Assembly: GCA_963775695.1 (NCBI GenBank)
Contig: CAVZJU010000012.1
Coordinates: 62,001-126,000 of the forward strand
Direction of reading: 5' to 3'
DNA: 64,000 bases
Origin: DATBLE01 sp963775695
GTDB taxonomy: Bacteria > Actinomycetota > Thermoleophilia > Gaiellales > Gaiellaceae
The notes below the pieces were generated by a model. That model was given only the letters and a program-made list of their open reading frames with translations. It searched no databases and was not told where the DNA came from. Each line of letters begins with the position of its first letter. Position 1 is the stretch's first letter. Made by a program: the position numbers and the translations under genes. Shown one piece after another: positions 49,774-58,028 of this stretch.

Positions 49774-51000
49774 ATGGCTCCCAGGTCGGACGTGGCCGTG
49801 GTCGGCGGGGGCGCCGTCGGCGTCTGCTGTGCGCTCGAGCTCGCGCGCCGCGGCGCCCGGGTCACGCTGTACGAGCGCGGCCCCACGGTCGCGTCGGGCT
49901 GCTCGGCTGGAAACGCCGGACTCATCTGTCCAAGTCACTCGACGCCGATCGCCAACCCGACGTCGCTGCACAACGGGCTGCGCTGGATGTGGAAGCGCGA
50001 CAGTCCGTTCTACCTGCGCCCGCGGCCGGCCGTGCTGCCGTGGCTCGCCCGCTTCGCGCTCGCCTCGCGCCACTCGGAGGAGAGCGCGGCGGCGATCCGC
50101 GAGCTGTCCTTGGCGAGCCTCGAGCTGCACGCCGAGCTCGGCGACGAGCTCGGCACGAGCTTCGAGCGCACCGGCACCCTGAACGTGTACGAGACGCACG
50201 AGGGCCTCGAAACCGAGGCGCGCGCGGCCGCCCGTTCCGGGCTCCCGTTCGAGGTCTTCGACGCGGACGGCACCCGCGCGCTCGAGCCGGCGGTGGTCGG
50301 GCCTGCGGTCGGCTCGATCCGGTATCCCAGCGAAGGACGGGTCGACCCGAGACGGTTCGTGGAGGCGGTCGCCGCGGCGGCAGCGGCCGCGGGCGCCGAC
50401 ATCCGCACCGACACAGAGATCCGAGCGCTCGACCGGCTCGGCGCCGAGACCGTGGTGGTCGCCGCCGGCGCCTGGTCGAAGCGGCTCGTCAAGCTCCCGC
50501 TCGAGGGCGGCAAGGGATACCACGTCGACTACGAGCGGTCGGAGGACACGCCCCGCATCCCCGTTTGGGTGCAGGAGACGTGGACGATCGCGACGCCGCT
50601 GCCGGCGCTGGAAGCGTGGCCGGCAGAGCCGGCCACGCCCGGCGTAAGGACCGGGCCGCCTTCGGCGTCCCCTGGCCGGCTGCGGCTGTCGGGGACACTG
50701 GAGCTGGCCGGGCTGGACCTCTCCGTTTCCGAGCGGCGGGTGGACAAGATCCGTGCCGGTGGGGAGCGCTGGTTCCGCGGCCTGCGCAGCACACGTGTGC
50801 TGGAGACCTGGGCGGGGCTGAGGCCGTGCCTCCCCGACGGCCTGCCCGCGATCGGCCGCCTGGGCGGAGTAGTGGTCGCTACCGGTCACGCGATGAAGGG
50901 GGTGTCGCTCGCGCCCGTCACCGGACGGCTGGTCGCGCAGCTGCTCGCGGGCGAGCCGCCCGACCACGACCTGGCGCTCTTCCGGCCGGACCGGTTCTAG
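49774..51000 (+). CDS. FAD-dependent D-amino-acid dehydrogenase/glycine oxidase-like protein with palindromic insertion
   Basis: A 408-residue DAO-family flavoprotein. The FAD motif is SDVAVVGGGAVGVCCALELA, followed by YERGPTVASGCSAGNAGLIC (DadA-like). The C-terminal FAD segment GLRPCLPDGLPAIGRLGGVV and GHAMKGVSLAPVTGRLVAQL is intact. Residues about 279-302 (AWPAEPATPGVRTGPPSASP) interrupt the expected strand between TIATPLP and RLRLSGTLE; their DNA contains a perfect 11-bp inverted repeat. The enzyme probably oxidises an amino acid or sarcosine-like compound at the membrane or to oxygen. An alternative GTG 27 nt upstream is less likely because TACGAT sits between. Confidence 0.87.
   Translation: MAPRSDVAVVGGGAVGVCCALELARRGARVTLYERGPTVASGCSAGNAGLICPSHSTPIANPTSLHNGLRWMWKRDSPFYLRPRPAVLPWLARFALASRHSEESAAAIRELSLASLELHAELGDELGTSFERTGTLNVYETHEGLETEARAAARSGLPFEVFDADGTRALEPAVVGPAVGSIRYPSEGRVDPRRFVEAVAAAAAAAGADIRTDTEIRALDRLGAETVVVAAGAWSKRLVKLPLEGGKGYHVDYERSEDTPRIPVWVQETWTIATPLPALEAWPAEPATPGVRTGPPSASPGRLRLSGTLELAGLDLSVSERRVDKIRAGGERWFRGLRSTRVLETWAGLRPCLPDGLPAIGRLGGVVVATGHAMKGVSLAPVTGRLVAQLLAGEPPDHDLALFRPDRF
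50614..50638 (+). repeat. GC hairpin element inside the DadA-like gene
   Basis: GCGTGGCCGGC-AGA-GCCGGCCACGC: perfect 11-bp arms and a 3-nt loop. It is read in frame as AWPAEPAT within a Pro/Ala-rich extra segment absent from the family pattern. It looks like a REP-type element that landed in a coding region. Confidence 0.6.
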
Positions 51001-51010
51001 AGTCCGCCGG

Positions 51011-52342
51011 GTGAAGATCGCGATCGTCGGCTCCGGCGCGATGGGATCGGTGTACGCCGGGCTCCTGGCGAGTGCCGGCCACGAGGTCTGGGCGATCGAC
51101 CGCCGCGAGGACCTGGTCGAGGCGATCCGCGCGAACGGGCTCCGTGTCGAGGGGGCAAGCGGCGACCGGACCGTCCGGATCGATGCCACCACGGACCCGG
51201 CCGAGGCGGGCGAGGCCGAGCTCGTCGTACTGGCGACGAAGGCGATGGACGCGACGGCCGCGGCCAAAGGTGCGCGTCCGCTCGTCGGCCCCGAGACGCT
51301 CGTGCTCTCGATCCAGAACGGCCTCGGCGGCCCCGATGCGGCCGCGGCGGTGCTCGGGGACGACCGGGTCGCCGTCGGGGTGGTCGGCGGCTTCGGCGCC
51401 TCGGTGGTGACGCCGGGCCACGTCCACCACTACGGGATGGAGCTCGTCCGGCTCGGCGAGCGCTCCGGCGCGGTGACGCCGAGGATCGAGGCGGTGGCGA
51501 ACGTGTGGCGACAGGCCGGCTTCACCGTCCGCACCTACGACGACGTCGACCGGCTCGTCTGGGAGAAGCTCGTCTGCAACGTCGCCTTCAGCGGGACGTG
51601 CTCGGTGCTAGGACGAACGATCGGCGAGGTGATCGCGGACGAGCACGCGTGGTCGGTCGCATCGCAGTGCGCCGTCGAAGCCCACGAGGTGGCGCAGGCG
51701 CTGGGGATCGAGTTCGGCTTCGACGACCCCGTCGCCCACGTGCGCGCCTTCGGGCTGGCGATCCCCGGCGCGAAACCCTCGATGCTGCTCGACCTGGAGA
51801 GCAGGCGCCCGACGGAGGTCGACTTCATCAACGGCGCGATCCCCCGGGTCGGGGCCGGCGTCGGAGTCGCCGCGCCGTTCAACGAGGCGGTCAGCGCCCT
51901 CGTGCGGGCGCTCGAGCAGGACACGATCGACTCCCTGCTGGAGGAGCTGCGGGTCGCGCTTCGTGCCGACCGGGTGACTCTCAGGCAGGACGTTCCGGGC
52001 GACTACGCTTTCCCGGTGACGGTGGAGGCGTTGGGCGCCGGCGTAGGGTCGCTGCGCGACGAGCGAACGGTCGACCTGCGCACCCAGCCGGTGGTGACGT
52101 TGCTCCGGCGAGGCGAGCAGGTCGTCCAGGACGACACGCGCGGCGCCTTCGACGATCCGGCGTTCCACCGGATGCTCGACACCTACGGGGGGCTGGCCGC
52201 GCAGATCGTGACGCCGATCTTCGGCGACGGCCGCCTCGAGGCGATCGTCTCGGTGCACGCGCTCGGCGAGCCCAGGGCCTGGAGCGACGAGGACGCGGCC
52301 GTCTGCCGACGGGCGGCCGACCGCGTGGGGGAGCTGCTCTGA
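51011..52342 (+). CDS. Ketopantoate reductase-GAF domain fusion protein
   Basis: A 443-residue protein with two parts. Residues 1-298 form a full ApbA/PanE dehydrogenase (MKIAIVGSGAMGSVYAGLLA, LSIQNGLGGPDAAAAVLGDD, WEKLVCNVAFSGTCSVLGRT, KPSMLLDLESRRPTEVDFIN). Residues about 303-443 form a GAF-like sensor domain (LEELRVALRADRVTLRQD, DDPAFHRMLDTYGGLAAQIV, PIFGDGRLEAIVSVHALGEP, WSDEDAAVCRRAADRVGELL). No stop or frameshift lies between them. The GTG is 7 nt after TAGAGT. The stop overlaps the acetamidase start by one base, so both act in one unit. Confidence 0.84.
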   Translation: MKIAIVGSGAMGSVYAGLLASAGHEVWAIDRREDLVEAIRANGLRVEGASGDRTVRIDATTDPAEAGEAELVVLATKAMDATAAAKGARPLVGPETLVLSIQNGLGGPDAAAAVLGDDRVAVGVVGGFGASVVTPGHVHHYGMELVRLGERSGAVTPRIEAVANVWRQAGFTVRTYDDVDRLVWEKLVCNVAFSGTCSVLGRTIGEVIADEHAWSVASQCAVEAHEVAQALGIEFGFDDPVAHVRAFGLAIPGAKPSMLLDLESRRPTEVDFINGAIPRVGAGVGVAAPFNEAVSALVRALEQDTIDSLLEELRVALRADRVTLRQDVPGDYAFPVTVEALGAGVGSLRDERTVDLRTQPVVTLLRRGEQVVQDDTRGAFDDPAFHRMLDTYGGLAAQIVTPIFGDGRLEAIVSVHALGEPRAWSDEDAAVCRRAADRVGELL

Positions 52343-53352
52343 TGCACAACCGCTGGCATCCGGATCTCGAGCCGCTCGCCGAGATCGCCCCCGGCGAGGA
52401 GATCAGGCTCGAGACCGCGGACGGTCTCGACGGCCAGCTCACACGCGAGAGCACACACGCGGACGCGGGCACGCTCGACCTCGGGCTGGGCCACCCGCTC
52501 ACCGGGCCCGTGTACGTGACGGGCACGCAGCCGGGCGACCTGCTCGAGGTCGAGCTGCTCCGCTACGAGACCGACGACTTCGGCACGACCGCCGTCATCC
52601 CCGGCTTCGGCTACCTCGCCGACCTGTTCCCCGACCCGTACCTGGTCAAGTGGGAGATCGCCGGCGGCCTCGCCCGCTCCGAGGAGCTGCCCGGCGTGGC
52701 GGTGCCGGAGGACGCCTTCGCCGGCGTGATCGGCGTCGCGCCGTCGCACGAGCGGCTCGACGCCGTCCGGCGGCGGGAGGAGGCGCTCGCCGCTCGCGGC
52801 GAGCCGGTCGCCGACGCGATGCCGGAGGCCGCCGTGCCGGCAGAGGCCGCCGAAGGGCTGCGCACGATCCCGCCCCGCGAGCTCGGCGGAAACCTGGACA
52901 TCCGCCAGCTGGTCGCCGGCAGCCGCCTGTGGCTCCCGGTGGACGTTTCCGGTGCACTGTTCTCGGTCGGCGACCTGCACTTCGCACAGGGCGACGGCGA
53001 GGTCTGCGGGACGGCCGTCGAGGTCGCGGGCGCAGTGACCGTGCGCTTCGGGGTCATCCGCGATGCCGCCCACCGCGCACGCTTCCCCACGTTCGAGACG
53101 CCGGGCCGCCCCGCTCGGCGCTCGTTCGCGACCACCGGCATCCCGGTCGAGGCGGGGATGGACCTGAACGTCGCCGCCAGGGAGGCACTCGTCGTGATGA
53201 TCGACCACCTGGAGGCGACGTACGGCTTCGCCCGGCCGGCCGCGTACGCCCTGTGCAGCGCCGCCGTCGACCTCAGGATCTCGGAGGTCGTCGACGTGCC
53301 GTACCCCCTCGTGTCTGCGCTGCTACCCCTCGACGTGCTCGAGTCGCGCTAG
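52342..53352 (+). CDS. Acetamidase/formamidase family protein
   Basis: A 336-residue FmdA/AmdA-family amidase. It starts MHNRWHPDLEPLAEIAPGEE (usual family start: H..W....P...v.pGe), with TGPVYVTGTQPGDLLEVELL, EIAGGLARSEELPGVAVPED, ELGGNLDIRQLVAGSRLWLP, FSVGDLHFAQGDGEVCGTAV and IDHLEATYGFARPAAYALCS. These zinc-type amidases split short aliphatic amides to ammonia and acid. Formate released from formamide could feed the formate-THF ligase at 20345 (inference). The ATG overlaps the previous stop (TGATG). Confidence 0.93.
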   Translation: MHNRWHPDLEPLAEIAPGEEIRLETADGLDGQLTRESTHADAGTLDLGLGHPLTGPVYVTGTQPGDLLEVELLRYETDDFGTTAVIPGFGYLADLFPDPYLVKWEIAGGLARSEELPGVAVPEDAFAGVIGVAPSHERLDAVRRREEALAARGEPVADAMPEAAVPAEAAEGLRTIPPRELGGNLDIRQLVAGSRLWLPVDVSGALFSVGDLHFAQGDGEVCGTAVEVAGAVTVRFGVIRDAAHRARFPTFETPGRPARRSFATTGIPVEAGMDLNVAAREALVVMIDHLEATYGFARPAAYALCSAAVDLRISEVVDVPYPLVSALLPLDVLESR

Positions 53353-53460
53353 ATCGAAAAACCTCCGGGCTCGGCGAGACACGTCTAGTAGGGGAAACCC
53401 GCTAGCGGGCCGGCCGGCAGGGGCCAACACTGGAGGCATCGACAGACGAGGAGGACGGTC
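53353..53460. other. Intergenic region with a CCCGCTAGCGGG palindrome
   Basis: The 108-nt gap contains a perfect 12-bp palindrome at 53398-53409 and a run GATCGAAAAACC just after the acetamidase stop. GAGGAGGA upstream of 53461 is a strong ribosome-binding site for the next gene. No clear promoter is identified. Confidence 0.4.
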
Positions 53461-54402
53461 ATGCCGCCAGTTCACGCGCACCCAACTCAGACCGAGATCG
53501 ACCCGAGCAGCGTCGATCCGATCGGCCGCTCGACCAGCTCGCCGACGACGTGCCGACGGCCCGCCAGGACGACGACGGAAAGTGGATCGTCGGCGCCATG
53601 CCGAGCTCCGAGCTCGTCACGAGGGTTCGTCGACCTGCTCACGCCGGCCAGTTCCGCTCGACGGCGGACCGGCTCTTCGACCGGCTCCGGCTCAACTACC
53701 TGACGGCACGCGTCTCGCTTCCCCCGATCGACCCGAAGGAGTTCCCGCTCCCGTGGCGCCTTGACCGGGTGGGCGAGCCACGACAACCAGGGCATGCCAC
53801 CGCAGACGACGATCTTCGGGCGGCGCCACGAGCTGAACGCGATCTACGCACTCGGCGGGAAGCTTTCCTCCAGCGGCACGCCGCTCGGCTCGCTCGTCGG
53901 GCTGACCGAGCAGGCGGCGTTCGCGCTCCCGCTCGACTGGAGCGAGGCCGTCCATTCCGGCCTATACGGAGACCATCCGCTCTCGGTGCGCGGCTGGATG
54001 CTCCCGAACGCCGCCGAGGAGGACCGCGGCGCCTTCGGGCGGATCATCACCGCCTTCGCCGGCCCCGGGATCGGCGGCATCACCCTCGGCGACATCGGCC
54101 TCATCCGCGACTGGCTCGAGGGGGCGCGCACGAGCCGGATCGACAATCTGCGCGAGCAGCTCCAGCCCGACTGGGACTTCCCGTCCGGCGACGTCGACAT
54201 CCCCGACGACCTGCCCGGCCTCGACGAGGTCAAACCCCCCGTAGGGACGGCGGACTCGGGCGGAACCCTCCCGGGAGGCCCGGTGGTCGTCGAGCAGGCC
54301 GGCCAGAAGCCGACCGAGCAGAAGCCGGTGACGGCAAGAGCGGCACGGCGAGGCCGTTCCACCGCCAGGCCACGCTCCACGACGAAGGGCAAGCGAAGCT
54401 GA
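53461..54402 (+). pseudogene. Unrecognised hypothetical protein, broken by several small indels
   Basis: A strong ribosome-binding site (GAGGAGGA) precedes an ATG whose frame (MPPVHAHPTQTEIDPSSVDP) soon fails. A coherent protein of about 310 residues appears if indels are allowed: a base lost near 53523, one gained near 53627, one lost near 53645 and one gained near 53760. It then reads DQLADDVPTARQDDDGKWIV, GAMPSSELVTRFVDLLTAGQ, LRLNYLTARVSLPPIDPKEF and, in the long final frame, WASHDNQGMPPQTTIFGRRH through a Pro/Lys-rich tail. I do not recognise a family. Either decay or poor local sequence could explain it. Confidence 0.55.
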
Positions 54403-54429
54403 CCGGGGGGCCCGCCCAGGCGAGGAGGC

Positions 54430-54453
54430 GAAGGCCCGCGCGTGTGGGCCTTC
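54430..54453. terminator. Bidirectional terminator-like hairpin
   Basis: GAAGGCCC / GGGCCTTC (54430-54437 and 54446-54453, 8-nt loop) lies in the 85-nt gap between two convergent genes. No T-run is present, as is common in GC-rich actinobacteria. Confidence 0.55.
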
Positions 54454-54487
54454 CCCTCCGATGACCGACGAACGACCGCGGGGCCGG

Positions 54488-55441
54488 TCAGCTCTTCAGC
54501 GGCACCGCGTAGCAGGGCGACGGCGCGCCGGTGGCGCCGCGCAGCTTCAGCGGGAAGCACATGAAGGCGAACTCGTACTGCTTCTCGGCCGCGATCTCCT
54601 CCATGTCCACGACCTCGATGATGTTCGCTCCGGCCGTCGCGAACATGTAGCAGTGCACCGGCAGGAAGACGTCCGAGTCCTCCGACGGCAGCACCTCCAG
54701 CGCGATCGAGTCGGCGCCGATGCACATCGCGCCCATCTCCTCGCACAGCCACTTCGCGGCGGGGAGACCGAGCCCGGGCGGGCTGAGCAGATAGCCGTCG
54801 AAGTCGGGCCACTTGGTCATGCGGCCGGTGCGGACCAGCACGACGCTCTTCGGCTGGATGGTCACGCCCTGCTCGCTCTGCGCGCGCTGCAGGTCGTCGG
54901 GCGTGATCGCGTAGCCGTCGGGGAGGCAGTCGACGCCGTGCAGGCCGGCGACGTCGAGCAGCACGCCGCGCGCGATGATCGGCGGGTACTTGTCGGGGCC
55001 GCCCTTGTTCCAGCAGCGGCTGCCGAGATCGGCGTCGGCCGTCCAGCCGTTCCAGTACTGCCCGTAGAAGCCGAGGTGGTTGAAGGTGTCGATGTGCGTG
55101 CCGCAGTGCGTGTACAGGTGGATCGAGTCGCCGCAGTACGAGTACTTCTCGTGCACGTGCGAGCCGACGCCGGAGAGGTTGTCGTTGATCGAGCCCTGGG
55201 GCGTGTGCGTCATCCAGATCCCGTACGGCGGGTCGCCGGCCGCCACCCACGACGGCATACCCAGGAAGTAGTCCACGTTCAGATCGAAGAGGTGCGAGCC
55301 GTCGAGGTGCTCGAGGATGGCCTTGTTCGTCTCCGGCGTGATCCAGTTCAGCCGGCCGATCTCGTCGTCTGGCCCCCAGGGGCTCTTCGAGACCTTGACG
55401 CCGTCACGGTCCAGGATCGGCTCGAACACGTACTCACCCAC
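54488..55441 (-). CDS. Cyclase-family metal hydrolase (kynurenine formamidase-like)
   Basis: A 317-residue PF04199-type protein. The metal-binding motif HxGTHxDxxxH is present as YTHCGTHIDTFNHLGFYG; WGPDDEIGRLNWITPETNKA and FDLNVDYFLGMPSWVAAGDP are typical of the longer actinobacterial branch. GAMCIGADSIALEVLPSED and LPVHCYMFATAGANIIEVVD near the end hold the remaining ligand region. Members hydrolyse cyclic amides or N-formyl compounds. The GTG start lies within the end of the nitrilase gene (8-nt overlap), so both belong to one amide-degrading operon. Confidence 0.88.
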   Translation of the reverse strand: MGEYVFEPILDRDGVKVSKSPWGPDDEIGRLNWITPETNKAILEHLDGSHLFDLNVDYFLGMPSWVAAGDPPYGIWMTHTPQGSINDNLSGVGSHVHEKYSYCGDSIHLYTHCGTHIDTFNHLGFYGQYWNGWTADADLGSRCWNKGGPDKYPPIIARGVLLDVAGLHGVDCLPDGYAITPDDLQRAQSEQGVTIQPKSVVLVRTGRMTKWPDFDGYLLSPPGLGLPAAKWLCEEMGAMCIGADSIALEVLPSEDSDVFLPVHCYMFATAGANIIEVVDMEEIAAEKQYEFAFMCFPLKLRGATGAPSPCYAVPLKS

Positions 55442-56288
55442 GTTGGCCTCCTTGTACGCCGGCTGTCTGGGGCTCCTCGACCAGGGCGCCGTACAGCTCG
55501 GGCCGGCGGTGGCCGAAGAGGTAGAGCTCGTACTCGCCGGGGATCACGTAGTCCTTGTCCCTGGCCTTCTCGACGTCGACCTCGGCGACGAGCAGCGTCT
55601 CCTCGGTCGGGTCGGCCTCGGCGAGGCGGGTGCCGTACGGGTCGACGATCTGGCTGTGACCGCAGAACTCGCCTTGCCGCTCCTTCCCCACCCGGTTCGC
55701 GGTCAGCAGGTAGATGCGGTTCTCGGCGGCCCGGGCGAGCGTGATGATCTCGGTCTGCACCTTCGCCGCGACGGGGAAGTTGGTCGGGTGCGCGACCAGG
55801 TCGGCGCCCTGTAGTGCGAGCGTCCGCGTCACCTCCGGGAAGCGGAGGTCGTAGCAGATCTCCACGCCGATCCGGCCGAGCGGCGTTTCCCAGACGTGGA
55901 ACTCGTCGCCGGGGGTGGTGAAGCGGTCGACGCCGAGGAAAGGCAGGTGCGTCTTCCAGTAGGTGCCGACCAGGCCGTCGGGGCCGACGAGCACGGCCGC
56001 GTTGCGCAGCCGGTCGCCGTCGCGCTCGAGCAGTCCGCAGACGGCGTGCATGTCGAGGCGGACGCACTCGCGTTCGAGCGCTTCGACGGACGGGCCGGGC
56101 ACGTCCTCGGCGAACTCCATCCCCTCCTCGAGGCTGTCGAACATGTAGCCCGGGATCGCGCACTCCGGCAGGACGAGCAGCTCTGCCCCGGCGGCGGCCG
56201 CCTCCTCCAGCCGCGCCAGGCACGTCTCGAGGTTCCGCTCGGGCTCACCGAGCACCGGATCGAGCTGCGCAACCGCGACTCGCGCCAC
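55434..56288 (-). CDS. Carbon-nitrogen hydrolase (nitrilase superfamily)
   Basis: A 284-residue nitrilase-fold amidase with the Glu-Lys-Cys triad: Glu in AELLVLPECAIPGYMF, Lys in VGTYWKTHLPFLGVDR, Cys in IGVEICYDLRFPEVTR. A second supporting Glu lies in the region EIITLARAAENRIYLLTANR. It cleaves an amide or carbamoyl bond; the N-carbamoylase/aliphatic amidase branch is likeliest but not proven. The GTG follows TAGACT by 6 nt, back to back with the promoter of the DsbA-like gene. Confidence 0.91.
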   Translation of the reverse strand: MARVAVAQLDPVLGEPERNLETCLARLEEAAAAGAELLVLPECAIPGYMFDSLEEGMEFAEDVPGPSVEALERECVRLDMHAVCGLLERDGDRLRNAAVLVGPDGLVGTYWKTHLPFLGVDRFTTPGDEFHVWETPLGRIGVEICYDLRFPEVTRTLALQGADLVAHPTNFPVAAKVQTEIITLARAAENRIYLLTANRVGKERQGEFCGHSQIVDPYGTRLAEADPTEETLLVAEVDVEKARDKDYVIPGEYELYLFGHRRPELYGALVEEPQTAGVQGGQRG

Positions 56289-56316
56289 GGGACGAGTCTA
56301 ATAGTCTGACATTCGC

Positions 56317-56904
56317 GTGACCAGCGTCCGCTTCTACTACGACGTGGTCTGTCCGTACTCGTACCTGGAGTCGCACGTCGTCGAGGCGGCAGAGGACGCG
56401 GGCGAGGTCGAGGTCGAGTGGCTGCCGTTCGAGCTCCGGCCGGCGCCGCGGCCGCTGCTCGAGGTACGCGGCGACCACCTCCGGGTCGACTGGACCAGCA
56501 ACGTCTACGCGCGGGCGCAGGCGATGGGCGTCGAGATCCACCTGCCCCGCTACCAGCCCCGCTCGACCCTCCCTCTGGCCGCCTGTCTCTGGGCGCAGGA
56601 GCAGGGCCGGCTGCGGGCGTTCAAGCACGCGCTGTACGAGGCCTTCTTCTGCGAGGGCGAGGACATCGCCGCCGACCGGGAGATCGCGCGCGCAGCCTCG
56701 CGGGCCGGGCTCGATCCGGACGGCGTGATCGCCGCAGCGTACGACCCCGGGCGGTTCTCGCGGATCGCCGCGATCCGTGCCGAGGCCGAGGCCGCCGGTA
56801 TCAGGGGCGTCCCTTCGCTGCTCACCCCTGACGGGTCGAGCCACTGGGGGATGGGCGGCCTCGAGCGCCTCCGCTCGGGCGAGCCGCTGCTGCCTCGTCC
56901 ATAG
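56317..56904 (+). CDS. DsbA-family thioredoxin-fold protein (FrnE/2-hydroxychromene-2-carboxylate isomerase-like)
   Basis: A 195-residue thioredoxin-fold protein. The strand VRFYYDVVCPYSYLESHVVE carries a CPYS active-site motif, with only one Cys, as in FrnE-like and HCCA isomerase-like proteins. The helical insertion includes LPLAACLWAQEQGRLRAFKH, and the cis-Pro region is AAGIRGVPSLLTPDG. With no signal peptide, it is cytoplasmic. It may act on glutathione/mycothiol-type conjugates or polyketide-like substrates; unknown. The GTG follows TAGTCT by 9 nt. Confidence 0.85.
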   Translation: MTSVRFYYDVVCPYSYLESHVVEAAEDAGEVEVEWLPFELRPAPRPLLEVRGDHLRVDWTSNVYARAQAMGVEIHLPRYQPRSTLPLAACLWAQEQGRLRAFKHALYEAFFCEGEDIAADREIARAASRAGLDPDGVIAAAYDPGRFSRIAAIRAEAEAAGIRGVPSLLTPDGSSHWGMGGLERLRSGEPLLPRP

Positions 56905-56924
56905 CCGGCGCTTCAGGCGGAGAA

Positions 56925-57000
56925 GGACGGGCTTGAGCCCGTCCCCCTGCCTTCGATCCGACGCCGGCGGAAGGCATGGGGTCAGGCTGAAGCCTGACCC
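56925..57000. repeat. Two REP-like hairpins in a convergent gap
   Basis: GGACGGGCT-TG-AGCCCGTCC (56925-56944) and GGGTCAGGCT-GA-AGCCTGACCC (56979-57000) are perfect inverted repeats with 9- and 10-bp arms and 2-nt loops. They share the GGCT-AGCC core pattern. They lie between a plus-strand and a minus-strand gene and may end transcription. Confidence 0.65.
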
Positions 57001-57025
57001 TGCTGAGGACGCCCACGGGGACAGC

Positions 57026-57307
57026 TCAGCCCAGATCGAGCACGTCGAAGCGGCGCACGTCGGGCTCGAGCCCGAGCTTCCGCATCAGCTCCGTGCCGCG
57101 GGGGACGTCGGCCTCGGCGAGGTAGCGGTCGAGCGTCTCCCGGTCGCGCCAGACCGCGACCAGGCGACCACGTCCACCCTCGTGCTCGAGCAGAGCGGTG
57201 ACCACTCCTTCGGGCCGCGTCGGCCGCGCCTCCTCCATCAGCCGCGCCAGGTCGGCCGCCTGCTCCGCGGTCATGTCGGCTTCAAAGCTGATGCCGGCGA
57301 AGGTCAC
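57026..57307 (-). CDS. Small hypothetical protein with an antibiotic-biosynthesis-monooxygenase-like fold
   Basis: A 93-residue protein starting with GTG (VTFAGISFEADMTAEQAADL), then PEGVVTALLEHEGGRGRLVA, VWRDRETLDRYLAEADVPRG and the tail LGLEPDVRRFDVLDLG. Alternating strands and helices with a VWRD-ETLDRY segment resemble dimeric alpha-beta barrel (ABM/YbaA-like) proteins, where a strand is followed by E/TLxxY. Function unknown. TACCCT sits 8 nt before the start codon. Confidence 0.6.
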   Translation of the reverse strand: MTFAGISFEADMTAEQAADLARLMEEARPTRPEGVVTALLEHEGGRGRLVAVWRDRETLDRYLAEADVPRGTELMRKLGLEPDVRRFDVLDLG

Positions 57308-57358
57308 GCCACGCCAGGGTATGCGATCCGCTTGCGGCTCTCCGCACGAAGGTCGATA

Positions 57359-57856
57359 GTGGAGCCCATCGGACGGCGAAATCTGCTGCTGGTCGCGGCC
57401 TGCCTGTTCGTCGCGGGGGGAATCGCGGCGGCGATCGTGCTGGTCTTCAGCGAGAACTCGACCGCCGCGCCCAGCAAGGCCGAGTACTTCGCGCGCGTCG
57501 CCGACATCTGCCGCCTCTACGGGCCTCAGTTGGACAAGATCGACCCGCCCCACGACATCGCCATACCCGGCGAGGTGGTCGGGCCGGTCCGGGTGGTCCT
57601 CCCGTTGATCGTCGCCCAGACGCGCGACCTGCACGCTCTGCGGCCGCCGAAGGAGCTGGCGGGCGAGATCGAGCACTGGCTGGCGCTGAAGGACCGCGCG
57701 ATCGGGACGCTGAAGCGCACGCTGCGCGAGGGCCTCCTACCGGACGTGAGGCTGATGGGCCCGGACTGGCTGCTCTTCGTCGAGCAGAACGGGGCGGCCG
57801 GCCGAGCCGCAGCGAAGATCGGCTTCCCGAAGGTCTGCACGGCCTCCGCGTCGTAG
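57359..57856 (+). CDS. Membrane-anchored hypothetical protein
   Basis: About 165 residues beginning with GTG. A single N-terminal TM helix (RNLLLVAACLFVAGGIAAAI) anchors an exported helical domain with EYFARVADICRLYGPQLDKI, VVLPLIVAQTRDLHALRPPK, ELAGEIEHWLALKDRAIGTL and a C-terminal Cys in FPKVCTASAS. Cys pair and helix spacing suggest a four-helix extracytoplasmic domain like those in many actinobacterial lipoprotein-like proteins of unknown role. I do not recognise the family. Confidence 0.62.
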   Translation: MEPIGRRNLLLVAACLFVAGGIAAAIVLVFSENSTAAPSKAEYFARVADICRLYGPQLDKIDPPHDIAIPGEVVGPVRVVLPLIVAQTRDLHALRPPKELAGEIEHWLALKDRAIGTLKRTLREGLLPDVRLMGPDWLLFVEQNGAAGRAAAKIGFPKVCTASAS

Positions 57857-58028
57857 CCGCTCAGGTCTGCACGCTGCTCGTCGGGAGATGGAGGACGCCG
57901 GACCGGCGGTGGTGGGAACGTTCGTGATGCGCGAGTGCGAGCACCGCGGCGCAACTGTTCTCGCAAAGTGCGGTCCATTCCTACGGCGATGCTTGAGCAC
58001 CCCGTGAGGTTTGCTACGGTCACGCGCC
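57857..58028 (+). promoter_or_regulatory. Intergenic region with promoter for the small TM protein gene
   Basis: TTGAGC (57993-57998), 16-nt spacer and TACGGT (58015-58020) precede the ATG at 58029 by 8 nt, consistent with a leaderless transcript. The rest of the 172-nt gap shows no clear structure. Confidence 0.5.
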
